Origin: Lentinus brumalis
Lineage: Eukaryota > Basidiomycota > Agaricomycetes > Polyporales > Polyporaceae
Reading direction: 5' to 3'
Assembly (NCBI GenBank): GCA_001792895.1
Contig: MARA01000033.1
Span: 1 to 64,000 of the forward strand
Length of the DNA stretch: 64,000 bases
The position numbers and the translations under genes were made by a program. Every line of letters starts with the position of its first letter. Within the stretch, counting starts at the first letter, position 1. Below, in pieces: positions 42,474 through 54,085 of this stretch. The notes below the pieces were generated by a model, which was not told the DNA's origin, ran no database searches, and worked only from the letters and a program-made list of their open reading frames with translations.

Positions 42474-45400
42474 GCACCCGAGGTTAAGTCGTTACGAGGA
42501 TTCCGGGAAGACAAGGGGTATGAGGAGATGATGAAAGCAAGAGCTGACGGAGGATGGAGGAGAAAGCCTGGAGGAGGCGAGCTGGTGCGCAGAGCTTGTG
42601 TCATAGTTAACGGAGCCTGGGGCGTCTGTAGTTATCGCTAGATACGCGCCCATATCCCAGCGCCAAGCGGTCCAGCCCGCTTCGGTGCCTGCCCTCAACA
42701 CCGCCTGTGGCCAATGACGTCGCGTTCCGAGAATCTCCGGCGCAGTCTGACAAGATAACCACGCACGTTCCTTCTCTTTGAGATCTACTCCGATGTCTCT
42801 TCAACTCGTTTCTTTCACTTGCGCGGTCGAACTTAGTGCTGCTGCAGCCTGAACTTGCCTCTGCGGGACACCTCATCGGAAGAACGAAGCAGTGAAGCAG
42901 TCGCGAGTAGTGCCAAGGAGCCATATACATGCACCGCTACACTGCCAAGTGGCCTCCGCACTCTTGATTACTTCACGAAGCAGCAGTAATCGCAATACAT
43001 GTTCCCGACTGGGTCTGCCCAGACGTACGGCTTTGGAGGGCAGCGCCCGGTTGGGGCGCCCATCGAAGGATGGTATATTGTGACGTCACGGAAGATCCGT
43101 CACCAGGTAACCACCCCGCAGGCTCGTGGAGGCATGAAAAGAGTTTCAGTGTCGCCCCTACCATATATACTCGGAGAAGCCTGGCGATGACGGCGGCCAA
43201 GTACATCGCGTGCGCCTTGATGGAGGGTCACGCTGAAAGCTTCGCGGCGGCGACGCGCGGTGTCAATAAGGAAGCAAGAAGGAAGACGCCTCTTGGCAGT
43301 TTAGCTAGAAACGTAACCACACTACCTTTCAGAGCGAGCGCTGGCCGCTGGGATACTGCACGGTGGATACTTTCGCGCCTACTCGTCATACTCCACACGC
43401 ATGCCAGAAAGACTCATAGCAGTGCTCAGTCAGGTTGACGTAGCCAAGAGGATCAGAGGGCGGCGGAAGGACGAGTTCCTGTATTGGTGGTCATAATGGC
43501 GGAGTTAGTGGCGGTTCGTGTATATCCCAACCGCGCCAAGAGACCACAGTTCGCCCGGTCAACCTGGAGAAGCATGGGAGAGGAAGGGAGCCGTATGAAG
43601 GTGGCGGAACCAAGGTCATGGCTGTGGGCACAACATCAAGCGGTGCTAGCAGCCGCCTAGCTGTCATCTAGAATCGGAAGCTACAGCCCGGTGCATCTTG
43701 CAAGCTTGCGATGCGCACACCGTGAAGTGATCTTGACCGGCGCGGGCGTCCGAGATATGTGTTCCCACATTGCTTCGGCGACTCGTGAATACGAAGATCC
43801 ATAGGAGGAGCCAGTGCTAAGCGATCATAGTGACCGGCCGGCGGGCCGGTGTTGCGCCGCTAGTGGTTAGTTGCGAGCGAAGGTGCGAGCAGTGGCTGTG
43901 TTGAGTAGGATGTCAGACGATGGGAGACGACGACATCGAGCTAGAACCTATTTGGCCAAGCTCGAGCGAGTCGTTCGACCGTTGCGCATCTTCATCGATG
44001 GCGGAAGTCAACACCAGACAGCTCGGTGATTATGGCGGAGTTATGGTGAGGTGAGCAATCTTTCCCGAGGAATTGGCGGGGCGGGTGCGACGAGCATGCG
44101 GTGATGACCGTTCGAGTATCGGGTTTCGGTAGCACTGGTGGAAATTAAGGGAGCAATTGTACTGCACCCGCACGACGCGGGCGTATGCTGTGTTGAGCGA
44201 ACCAGCCGATGGGACCTGCGATCGTTGTTCGCGGGGACAGCCGCGCGCATCTGACATACAATCTGCATCAACGGAATGCACGAGGGAGTTATGTATACAC
44301 GTAGGCATGCGCATAAGATTTACGCAAGGAAGTTCTTGAGATAAGTTGGACAGGTGGCTAGATTCCCAGGGGCCGGTGAAACGCAGGCCTGGGCGATCTG
44401 GGTGCTCGATTGTGGACATTGGACGGGGCAGGGGGGATATATAGGTCGAACGAAAGCGTGTGACGGTCTAGTGCGCTGGAGGCCTGCATCTCCGAGATAT
44501 GGTACGAGCTTTTGAGGCAACCAGATGACGTCGAGTATGAGGCGCACTGGGTGACCGTGCGCGTCATTTTCGCATCGAGGCCCGAAGCGTATCTTCGCTC
44601 GTATTGATTTCAAGGCCTGTGGTTAGGTAATGCCCCGTGGGCGAGCGGAGGAACGCCTGCTGAACCTTTGCAGAGACCCCATTATCAGGCTCAATAGTCG
44701 AGCATAGTGCCTGGATGAGATTACGTTGAAAGGTGACTGGCAGGGAAGTGCGCCCTTGGACCCGCTATGACCCTCGCCGACGCGTACCGGATCGCCACCA
44801 GCACGACCCCGAGCGCACAGTGCATGGATACAACAGCGCGAGCATTGGGTACGGTGGAATATGCCGGCACACAGGACGACCGGGAGAGATGCCGGTGTCT
44901 GTTTAGGTCGAAGCCTGGGAGAACAGGTCGGCGTGAGGAGCGTCGTAGCCGCGAATATCCTGGCACCGAGGTGAGATGAGCGCCTCGGAAGATTGATCTT
45001 TGACATTCCGTGGGTTCAAGAGGTGTGCAGAACCGCCCGGTGGCAGCAGTTGGGGCGGAGCACAAGAACCCAAGCGCAAGCACACGGGGTTACAGAGGCT
45101 GTCCCCTTGCTGAGTCTAGTGTCTCCGACACATCTGGCAGCTGCTTGCTAGTGCTCCCGTGGATCAGCATCTGGGCGACCCACACACACGGCAAGGAACG
45201 TCGCACCTCTGTTCCTTCCTCGACGTGTGCAAGCCCCCCGGCGTGGACAGCGGCGGGACATGGGCCCCTGCGCGGCGCAGGACAAGGCGGACAGACTCTA
45301 GGCGCCCGGGCGGTTGTTGACTCTGAGCTTGTCTTGTCAATTCCCACGTGGACCTCTTCAGACTCTCCTAACATCAATCCTCACGCCCGCTGCGTCTGCC

Positions 45401-45782
45401 AGCTATTCCGCTGAAGGTACAGGTGAGTCGCAGCTCTCTCGGACGAGTCGGAGTGCAGGGCGGGAGGTGTGTGTGTGTGCGGGGCCACGGCGGAGAGCGA
45501 AGTCGGCGACCGTGGGCGCAGACTGCAGCCGTCGGGCAGTTCTGGCGGCGACGATTCGGACACATCGATTTGAGTCGGAGTGAGATGCGTCCCTCCTCCC
45601 GCCTAACCGTCGATGTATACATCGACCATCATCTCTGCACGACCCTTATTATTGCTGCGCACGACGCTGCTCGACGTCGACGACGATGACTAACCACCGC
45701 CCCCGCCAGGTCTCCCGACAACCACCCTCCCGCGCCCACCGTCCGATCAACCTCGCTCGTGCATTGCGTCCAGGAACGTATC
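42474..45782. other. Long intergenic region, no gene supported
   Basis: About 3.3 kb without a convincing gene. Frames are short, on both strands, and domain-free. No tRNA-like GTTCRANTC signature was found, and no long direct or inverted repeat stood out. The last 200 bases are probably the promoter and leader of the Zn2Cys6 gene. Confidence 0.4.
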
Positions 45783-48698
45783 ATGTCCGGTGAACGCTCG
45801 AAATCATCCTCATCTGCGTCGTCGAGCCCGCAAGAGGCTCCCCAACCACCGCCCCCTATGCCCCACTACCCCCCGGTGCCCTACGCTGGCCACTACCCTC
45901 CTCCTCCGCCTGGCTACCCGCCGTTCTACGCGTACCCCGTTCCGCCGGACCCTGCACACCATGACCCCAACGCGCCCAATGGCACGGCCCCGCCCACCGT
46001 CGCGCCATTCTACATGGCTATGCCCCCGCATCCTCACGGGATGTTCTACATGGCTATGCCTCCTGCTGCACCAGGTGCGTCTACATGCAATGTGGTACCG
46101 TTCAGCTACTGAGTCCGGTCATGACCCCGTCGTAGGCTATCCATATCCTGGTAGCGTACCGGCCCCGCAACCACCCCCAAAGCAGAAGAGGAAGCAGGTT
46201 AAGATGGCGGTGAGTAATGTCCTCGATTTGCTCCCGCCTCAGAGGGTCGTGAAGAAAACGGCGGAAACGGGGGCTCGTTTGCTCTTCCATCTCCTGGGCG
46301 GTTGCAATACAGCGGCCTCGAGTGTGCCTGCTGCATGGCCCTCTTAGAATGGGGTTGGTCGGGTCGAATATGCGAATCTTGCGTTCATGCGATCGACTCC
46401 ACGTGCATCGCACGGCTGCAGGCTCTTCATCCTTTTGATGATGCAAAAGACCCTCCCGTGTCCACGAGAACGTGCGGCTAGGGCTTTTGTCTGGCGGATT
46501 TTTCTGGCGGATAGTACGGCAGACAATCCGCCGTACAAAGACATCGAGCTCTGCGCAGAACTCACGTACAAGTTCAGAGAGTCCGAACGGGGAGCGCTCT
46601 CCACGGACGACTTTGGCGGCAGGCAGAGTCACGGTGTTGTACGGCCTGCGTCGCGCCTCGCCCGGCATGCTGTCGTTGTCGCGCATCGTTTTTCTCGCCG
46701 CTCCTTCGGCTCACCCCGACGCCTGCGGCAGCGGCTCTGGGCAAGTGGTCGAACCGCCCATGTCTCAAACCGGTGTCGCATCGAGACTCGACGAGCTCAC
46801 TCCACGTGAGGAGCTCGATGATATTGGCATGCGTGGCGAGAAGGTGACTGGAGTCTTGGGCGGTGCATAGGCACACTTGTGCTCTATACGGGGTACAGTG
46901 GCGTGCAAATCCCGGATGGCGCGCCTGGTCTCGCTCCGCCTCCCGCCTTGAATGCCGCCGCCAAGTCCCAATGCCTTGCTCGCCGTCATGACCAACTCCA
47001 TTTGTTGGTCGGCAGCACGTGCACTAAGTGATGCCCTAATTGCGCCACGTCGACCGCTATCATCACCATGAGCTTGCTTGACATCATACGCCGCGCGATG
47101 CTGCGTTCGCTTGGACGCTGGGAGGCCGACGGTGACATGTTAGCCGGGAGCGTCGGAGAGAGCGTTTGGAGGGCGGGCTAGCGGCCTCGTTTACACCCTG
47201 GGTGGTCCACCCGAATGCGGAGACTGTCCGCCGGACAGACATCCCAGTCCATCTGCTTGTCTGATGCACACGCATCTTACTCTTCAGCCGTGCAGGGGGG
47301 TTGCTGTCCTACCCAGTGGCTCTCATGGCTGGTGTGAAATGTGGTCGCCTGGCCACATGGTGGAAGTTCGGGTGGCGGCCGACGCCATATTCGCTACGTC
47401 CGCACAGACTTCGCTTCGCCCGGCGTCACCGCTGGGCTGGGGTGGGCACTGTCGAGTGTGCTCTCAAGGTTTGCCATCGTCCGCCCGCGTGAGTGCGCAA
47501 CGTGCCTGGACTGCCCGGCCTTTCGCGCGTTGCGTCATGCGGGTGGTAACGCCGACCGGTATGATGGTACCGGTGGATTTGTGAAACGGGGATCCTTCTC
47601 ATGCGGCAGTCAGGGTTGCCGTACATGTCGCACCGTGGTTAAGGCGGTCGTCATCACGGTGACAGTTGTCAATGTCGCGCCTACGGGCATACGAGAGGAA
47701 GGTGTATCGTGCAGATCCTTCATCGCCAGGCACGAGACCTCCCGCTGTTTTTTTTTGGTCACTTTATGCAGAGTTTGCGGACGGTGTGCTCATAACTTTT
47801 TACAGTGCACGAACTGCGCGAGCGCATGCAAGCGTTGTGACGAGGCACGGCCATGCGAGCGCTGCGTCAAGTATGGTCTCGCGGAGACCTGCATTGACGG
47901 AGTGCGCAAGGAACGGAAGAAGGGCATCAAGCGTGGTCCTTACAAGAGAAAGAACAGGGCAGGCAGCGGAGAAGGTCGGTGTATCGCTACGCAATTCGTC
48001 GGAGGCATACTGACATATCGACAGACGTTGCTTCGGGAGTGGAAAGCGGGGAGCCGCAAGCGGCCCCTGTACCTCCTCCTCCGCCGCCGCCAGGCTACCC
48101 AGTGCCCCCAGAAGGCTATCCCTTCCCTTACATGTACCCGCCGATGGGATACGTCCCCGCGCCGCCAGACGCGCAGCACACTGAGGGCTCTCCTCCGAAC
48201 GGCGCTCCTCCCGTTCCTCAATTCTACCCTACCCCCGCACTCTACGGCTACCCATATGGCGCGTACCCCGGGGCTCCCCCCATGCCGTACCCTCCCATCA
48301 TCCCCGCGCCTATGGCAGCGTCGCCGAACGGGGCTGCGAAGCCTGACGCTCCGGCGTCCGTGTCAACTGCGGCCACGACAAATGGTGCGACCTCGCCGGA
48401 CGCAAGCAGGGGCAAGAAGCGGTCGCGGGGCAAGAACGGCGACGAGAGCTCCCGCGCTGCCAAGAAGACGAAAGATGCCCCTCCTCAAGCTCCACCACAG
48501 CCGAATGGCGGCGCGGCTGCCCCCGTTCCTGTGGGTGCGACGGACAAGGAGCCTCAGCAGCAACAGCAACAGCAGCAGCAACAGCAGCAGCAGCCAGCTC
48601 CGCCGCCGCCGCCGCCCTATCCTGGGCACGTCGAGCCAACCCCGCCCGTCACTGCGTTCAGCGGGCCAGAGCCGCGTCCGCTCATGGCCGCGATGTGA
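45783..48698 (+). CDS. Zn2Cys6 (fungal binuclear zinc cluster) transcription factor
   Basis: Exon 1 starts at ATG 45783 (MSGERSKSSSSASSSPQEAP) and is a Pro/Tyr-rich activation-like region (GHYPPPPPGYPPFYAYPVPP). After a small intron (46076-46135) it continues GYPYPGSVPAPQPPPKQKRK and QVKMA, then splices over about 1.6 kb to CTNCASACKRCDEARPCERC, VKYGLAETC. The six cysteines are spaced C-x2-C-x6-C-x5-C-x2-C-x8-C (the extra Cys in SACKRC is also present). The basic linker RKERKKGIKRGPYKRKN follows. The last exon (from about 48025) is Pro/Tyr-rich again, with a basic patch KKRSRGKNG and a Gln run at 48555-48595, ending at 48698. The zinc cluster sits mid-protein rather than at the N-terminus. 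Confidence 0.85.
46210..47805 (+). other. Oversized intron of the Zn2Cys6 gene
   Basis: The donor GTGAGT directly follows ...QVKMA, and the acceptor ACTTTTTACAG directly precedes CTNC, with a good branch-point match (CTCATAAC). The intron is 1,596 bases, whereas other introns in this block are 45-80. Inside is GC-rich sequence with overlapping frames on both strands and no recognised domain. Small inverted motifs are present: GTCTGGCGGAT at about 46490 opposite AGACAATCCGCC at about 46521, and GTCCGCCGGAC at about 47226. An insertion into a small ancestral intron is the simplest reading. Confidence 0.7.
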
Positions 48699-49617
48699 TC
48701 CGCGTGGGCTACTGTCGTGCGTCGTCGCCTTCCACGGCGGGCTTGTTGTGGTCCCCCTGGACAATGTCTCCCTCGATTTGTACAGCAATGAATATCGTCC
48801 GCCGGTCCTGCGCTCGCATCCGCTCTCGCCGTCCCTGTATCCGATGTTTTGTATACGCTATTCGTCTATGTCTGTCTCTCGTCTCGTTCTCGTTCTCGTC
48901 CGCGTCTCCGACTCGGATATCCACACGTTCTGCGTCTCTGCTCCGGCACGCCGCTGAACCTATCTTCATGTTCTTTGGGCACCAATAGTGTTACCGACTG
49001 TCGCCTGACACCTGGGCTGGCATCGGAGGACTATTGTTGGCCAGAAAGCTGCAGATGGGTTTCGCCAAGTGTTCGTTGTGTACGACTAGCGTAGTTGATG
49101 CTTATGTATTCACATAGACGGTGATGCGTTGTGTTCTGTTCTGATCTTTGCTGTTTCTCGCGTCGTCTCCACACATGTCTATCACTGGGGCTTTCGATAA
49201 GGATGTACTTATGTATGCAGCGGAACCTCTTTGGCGTGTAGAAGCCATTGAAGTTACGTCTGATTGGTGGTCATTGAAATATGATGGTGTTGGAAAATGC
49301 GCATACCAGGGATTTCTCGGGGCTCTGCACCATCTTACGTATCACAGGTAGCGACGTACGCACTCCGAGGGTTCACTTCCGCATCTGCCTCTCCCGTTCT
49401 CAGCCACTTCATCGTACCCACGCACTCTACGGCTACCCATAGTGAATTTGCATCCAGATGAGCAACGGCGGCGTGCAAGCGCCCATGGCAGATTTGCGAA
49501 GCGGTTGTTTGGATCCAAAGCTGTTGGCAAACAAAGACCCCGGACACTCCGATCAGGGGCCAGAGCGCACGGAATCTTTCGAGCGCCTGTTCTCCAGCTT
49601 TGCTCACAACGTCCACC
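48699..49617. other. Intergenic region between the Zn2Cys6 and MAM33 genes
   Basis: Contains the 3' flank of the Zn2Cys6 gene and the promoter of MAM33. At 49415-49441 it carries a 27-base near-copy (26 of 27 matching) of coding sequence 48230-48256 from the Zn2Cys6 last exon. No gene is supported. Confidence 0.5.
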
Positions 49618-50820
49618 ATGTCTGCTCTCCGTGCTCTCCGCCAGCTCACCGCCTCGTCTTCTCGCTCGCTCGCTGCTCGCGCGGCGCCCCGCGCTGTCAC
49701 CCGCTCTGCGCTGGCCGCCCGTGTTGCGCCTGTCTCGGCCTCGAGGGCGTTTTCCGTGTCGGCGCGTAGGCTCGGCGAGGGTGCATGTACGTGTTCAGTT
49801 TTTATTGGCAGTGGAGGAGGGAGACACTGACTGGCTGTCGTCACTGGTACAGCTGACGCTGCGCTCTCGCAGAGGCTCGCGGAGGAGCTGAAGTACGAGA
49901 AGGAGGCTACTCCCGCTGAGGAGCCTGAGTTCTTGACGACCTTCAAGAAGAACAGCCCTTGGACGGTGAGTGTGCTTCCTTTTCTATCTTTTTTCGGAGA
50001 GGTTTTCGAGATTTTGACATGTCTGCGTGTCTTGTAGATCCAGGACACTCCTGGAATGGACGAGGTTGCCCTGGTTCGGAAGTTCGGCAACGAAGAGTAC
50101 GTCTTTTCTCACCTCAGTTGATCGCCTTTTTTCTAAGCGCGACTGCTCTCACTCAGGATTCGGTTGATCTTCTCCATTGCCGACATCCAGAACGAGCAGG
50201 AGCCCGAGTTCGAGGAGGGTGAGGAAGGTGTCGAGGATGGCGCTGAGGACGCGGAGGCCTCGCTCCCGCCCTACCCCCTCCGGTGCTCGTTCTCCTTCAC
50301 CAAGGTATGTCGTGTGCCACGGGTCCCCAAAATCGACTGTGCAGAACGAGAACTTACGTGTTTTTTTTGCCTAGCCGTCTACCCCTGGCGCGTTGACGAT
50401 CGACGCCATGTGTCAGGACGGCACGTTCGTGATCGACAACATCTCATACTACAGCGACGCGAAGGTCGGAACCGACCTCACCGTCGAGGCGGACTGGAAG
50501 CGCAGGGGATACTACCTCGGCCCTCAGGTGCGTACTGGCATGACGTCACATTTGCCCCTCGATGCTGACGGTGCCTGCGTTCGTGTTTGCAGTTCGACAC
50601 GCTTGATATCTCGCTGCAGGATGAGTTCGACAAGTTCTTGGCTGAGCGTGGGATCGACTCGACGCTTGCGTTCTGGGTACCCCAGTACGCTGAGTACAAG
50701 GAGCAGAAGGTGCGTTATATATGCTATCGTCGATCACAATCGTTGTGCTCAATACTCGTGTTTGTTCCATAGGAGTACGTCAGCTGGCTCAAGAACGTCA
50801 GGGACTTCGTCGACGCATAA
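49618..50820 (+). CDS. MAM33/p32 family mitochondrial matrix acidic protein
   Basis: It starts at ATG 49618 (MSALRALRQLTASSSRSLAA), an Arg/Ser/Ala-rich mitochondrial presequence, possibly cleaved around AFSVSARRL. Short exons continue RLAEELKYEKEATPAEEPEF, IQDTPGMDEVALVRKFGNEE, an acidic loop (EQEPEFEEGEEGVEDGAEDA), IDAMCQDGTFVIDNISYYSD, DLTVEADWKRRGYYLGPQ, FDTLDISLQDEFDKFLAERG and EYVSWLKNVRDFVDA. The final DEFDKFLAERGI..YK..EY..WL pattern is the family hallmark. Members form doughnut-shaped trimers in the matrix and assist mitochondrial ribosome/translation and OXPHOS biogenesis. Seven exons, all borders canonical, stop at 50818-50820. Confidence 0.9.
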
Positions 50821-51850
50821 GACTTTGGGCTTTGCTACTCCCTCCTACCCGCCGGGTTTGCTTGACCCGACTCCGTCCCTTGCTTTGTGTACGACGCTCA
50901 TCCAAAATTCGTCCTTAATGTTGCACACGTACCATCATGCCTAATACACACCATTCTAGCAGATTGTTATTCACACGTCATGCGGCTTCGTCTCAGTCAA
51001 CGACATAAGGAGTCGTCACCTATAAAGTCCCGCGGCGATAGTCGGTGCGCTAGGTCATCACGGGCGGAGGACCAAGATGACGCAGTGACCTTCATCTCGA
51101 GTACATCAGAGCCCGAGGTGTCGCTCGCATCCTCGGGGACCGATGGTTTTCTTCGAAAGCGGTCCTGTGGACGCAGTGGCTTCAACAGCATTCTGCGGCG
51201 TAAGTACGATCAGACCGGCAGAGTCGAATCCCCTCGCAGCGTTACAGGGTTCGACAGCCCTACTGTACGTATAGTAAACGGGCTGAGAATTCCAGCGAGC
51301 GTATCCAACGCGTCCTCGGTAACGATGGGGCAGAAGCGACTGCAAGGCAGCCTAGAGGTAAGGCACGGCGCTGACAATGGGTCTCTAAGCTCTAAGTCTC
51401 GTACCTGGATGTAGACTCGGAGGCCATGGCGGACTCCGGAACGGCTCGGCTGAGGTTAAGTTGGGAGGAAGTTGGGGGTAAGTACTCCTCTTGAGGCGTC
51501 CGACACCCCACCAACGGTGTCGTGGCTTTCTCGATTGCTGATCAGGCGAGTACTTCGACTTCTTGGAATCACAGATATGCTCGCTCGTCCAGCAATCGTT
51601 AACGAGGAGTCAAGAACTTGAAGAGAAAAGGTTCCCTAAAGGAGACGCCCAGATGTCATTTCCTGCAGTACTAGTGGTATGTATACATACGCAGTATGCT
51701 CTCACGAAGGGTGCAAGGATCATCTAACATGCCCGACAACATCAAAAGCCTCTTAGCGCTGTAAATTATGCCTGATCCAGCATCTGCCGCTGGAGCCTCC
51801 TTACAGTGTCCACCTCCGATTATATACTTATACTACTCCCACAAAGCTGC
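50821..51850. other. Intergenic region
   Basis: Non-coding flank between two convergent genes (MAM33 on +, F-box on -). The frame at 50887-51414 is Ser/Arg-rich with no domain and is not called. Confidence 0.4.
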
Positions 51851-53117
51851 TCATGACAGCGCAGGAACAGCGCGAAGTAATCCCAAATCGTGTAGACGCG
51901 GCATAAGCCTCGCCGCAAGAGCAGCGCACTCGGCTGCGTATACCATGTCAAACTCCAGCACGACGGCTTCGAGCACCGGGAAGCGGCACCGCGTGTCGTC
52001 TGAAATTGCGCGTTCGATCGACGCGATGTTTGTGGCGCTCTCCTCATCCGATAGAGCTGACTCGATGTTCCCGGAGAGCCGCAGCCTGACAGTGCGGACA
52101 GAGGGAGGGAGGCCGAGCAGGATGTCGGCGTATGCGGCGAAGAGGGAGATATCGTGTATCGCGGGGAGCAAGTAGTAGTGTGGCGCATCGAGGAGGAACA
52201 CCTCGAGTCGGGTGCATGCGGTCAGCTGGAGGGGACGCCAGCGGTCGGCCGAAGCATCTGGAACGGTCAGTGTGCATCTACTGTAAGAGACAGACGAGCG
52301 ACGTACTTGCTTTCTCAAACATGGCACGCCCCAGCAACTTCAGCTTGAACGTGGTGATGTTCTGCCCGACGTCGCGCAGTAGGGCGCCAGCGGGACTGAG
52401 CGTGTCCCAGCTGTCGCACGTGAAGTCCATAGACCGCAGATAACCCGGTACCATGCCCGCGCGCAGGAGCCTCAACAGACCGGTGGGGCAGCGCTCCGCT
52501 ACACGTTTCTGTGCGCCCAGTATCAGGTCCTGGATTCGAACGCATAGGGGTGAAGATGCTAATTTGGCCAAGAAGCTCGGGTTGTCCATCGCGTCCCGGA
52601 GGAACATGACTTTGAAGGTCTCGACCTCGCAAAGGGTGAGAATGTCTAGCAAATGCGAAGCGTCGCCGTGTAGTTCGCTGAAGTTGACGACCATGACTCG
52701 GAGCCTGTATGGCGGGGCCAAATGTCCGTCCGCAGGCTGTTCCACCGGAAGGGGTCTGAGTCCGGGGAGCGGGGGGCCAAACGTGGTCAATTCTAACGAT
52801 AGTCGTTCGACTGCGGGTAACCGGGAGAGAAGGCTTCGGAGGATATCTGCATCTACTCTGTACCAGTCGCGGAGCCAGAGATGCTTGACGCAGGCGGAGA
52901 TGTCCAGGTGCGAGTCCAGGAATGTGGCAACGTGCGCGGGCGACGACTCGCCGCATTTACGCGTCGGCCTAAGGGTGGCGAAGAGGCGGGGCAGAGTGGC
53001 CGCACGCCAGGATTTGGACAAGAGAGAACACGCTCTCAAGGTGTAATCGCGTTTACGCCGGAAATTGATGAGGATGAGCTGGATGAGCTCCAGGGGCAAA
53101 TCTTGTATGGTCGCCAT
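51851..53117 (-). CDS. F-box domain protein with leucine-rich C-terminal region
   Basis: It starts at ATG 53117. The F-box is at the very N-terminus: MATIQDLPLELIQLILINFR, YTLRACSLLSKSWRAATLPR and LFATLRP. Leucine-patterned segments follow (HLWLRDWYRVDADILRSLLS, RLPAVERLSLELTTFGPPLP). One intron (GTACGT..TTCCAG, about 52304-52263) separates MFEKA from NASADRWRPLQLTA. The second exon continues with irregular LRR-like pieces (SVRTVRLRLSGNIESALSDE; RFPVLEAVVLEFDMVYAAEC) to the stop at 51851. Such basidiomycete F-box proteins are presumed substrate receptors of SCF ubiquitin ligases; the substrate is unknown. They form large lineage-specific families. The frame is intact and the length (about 410 residues) is normal. 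Confidence 0.85.
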
Positions 53118-54085
53118 GAGTTAGCTCCAAGGGTCTGAAAGATGGATGTCAATCACTTGCGAGGGAAGTACTAGTAAATGCACACACACCGGGAACCAGG
53201 AAAGCAACATGTACAGGGGGATGTCAGTCAGACGATCAAATCCAGGTGTAGAGTTTTGTACTTATGGAAGTGACACGATTCGGAGCGCGCGCCAGGCCAC
53301 AATGCGACGGGCGGTTTTCTGGTGTCCGAAGGCACGGAAAGTTGACGTTGGTGTGCTTGTATTCAGCGCTGTTGCGATGAGTACAGTATATAAGTATACT
53401 TATCACTTCGACCATATCCTGAATCGATGGATACGGTGACCGCACAGACTACAAACGTTTCATATCAAGAGGTATGATGAACACATACCGGCAATGTAGG
53501 AGGAATCCCGACCTCCGAGCGTGCGGGAGCAGTGAATCACAGTAAGTAAGTACATAGAGGGTGAGAGACGGTCAAGACTCGGAGGAGCAGCGCCACACGT
53601 CAGAGAGACTAAGCTCACAAGGCCGTATTGCTCGCGTAAACCGCGCCGATGTCTAGGACTCCGATGAGGTGTATAGTGACTTCGCATAGTGACTGCAGCA
53701 CTGCGGAAAAGATATCGGTGAGGCGAGGCTGCTAACGGCCTTCCATCGCTGATGATATGAGTCAGATACAGTACGTCTCGGAACAAGTGGCAGTACCACA
53801 CTAAGACGACTGACCTGCAGATGCACTTGCCCGAGCGTCCCATATTGAGACCCGAGATGTCCGCACAACGTGGCGCCTGCTATCCACCTGTCATCTCTTT
53901 GATATGTCAGCACGAGATACGACTGGAAGAACGATGCGGGAGGATGCTTTGAACGCGGGCAACCTGGTCAAATACACTGCAAGTTTCAAGGCCAAGCGAG
54001 GAACTACATGGGAGTGAGAGTATGAGAGAACCCCACCTTCATGCATAGCGCACATCCCAATGTTGACCCTGCACAGAGTACACAA
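53118..54085. other. Intergenic region
   Basis: No gene is supported between the F-box gene and the DUF6533 gene. Short frames only. Confidence 0.4.

Noticed and set aside
45810..46037. Arg/Val-rich frame opposite the zinc-cluster gene exon 1
   Set aside because: Mirror image of the Pro/Tyr-rich coding exon; no independent support.
47341..47810. Cysteine-containing frame running into the zinc cluster as an alternative N-terminus
   Set aside because: Starts from non-ATG sequence inside the large intron and lacks any recognisable domain; the QVKMA-CTNC junction across the splice sites fits the family far better.
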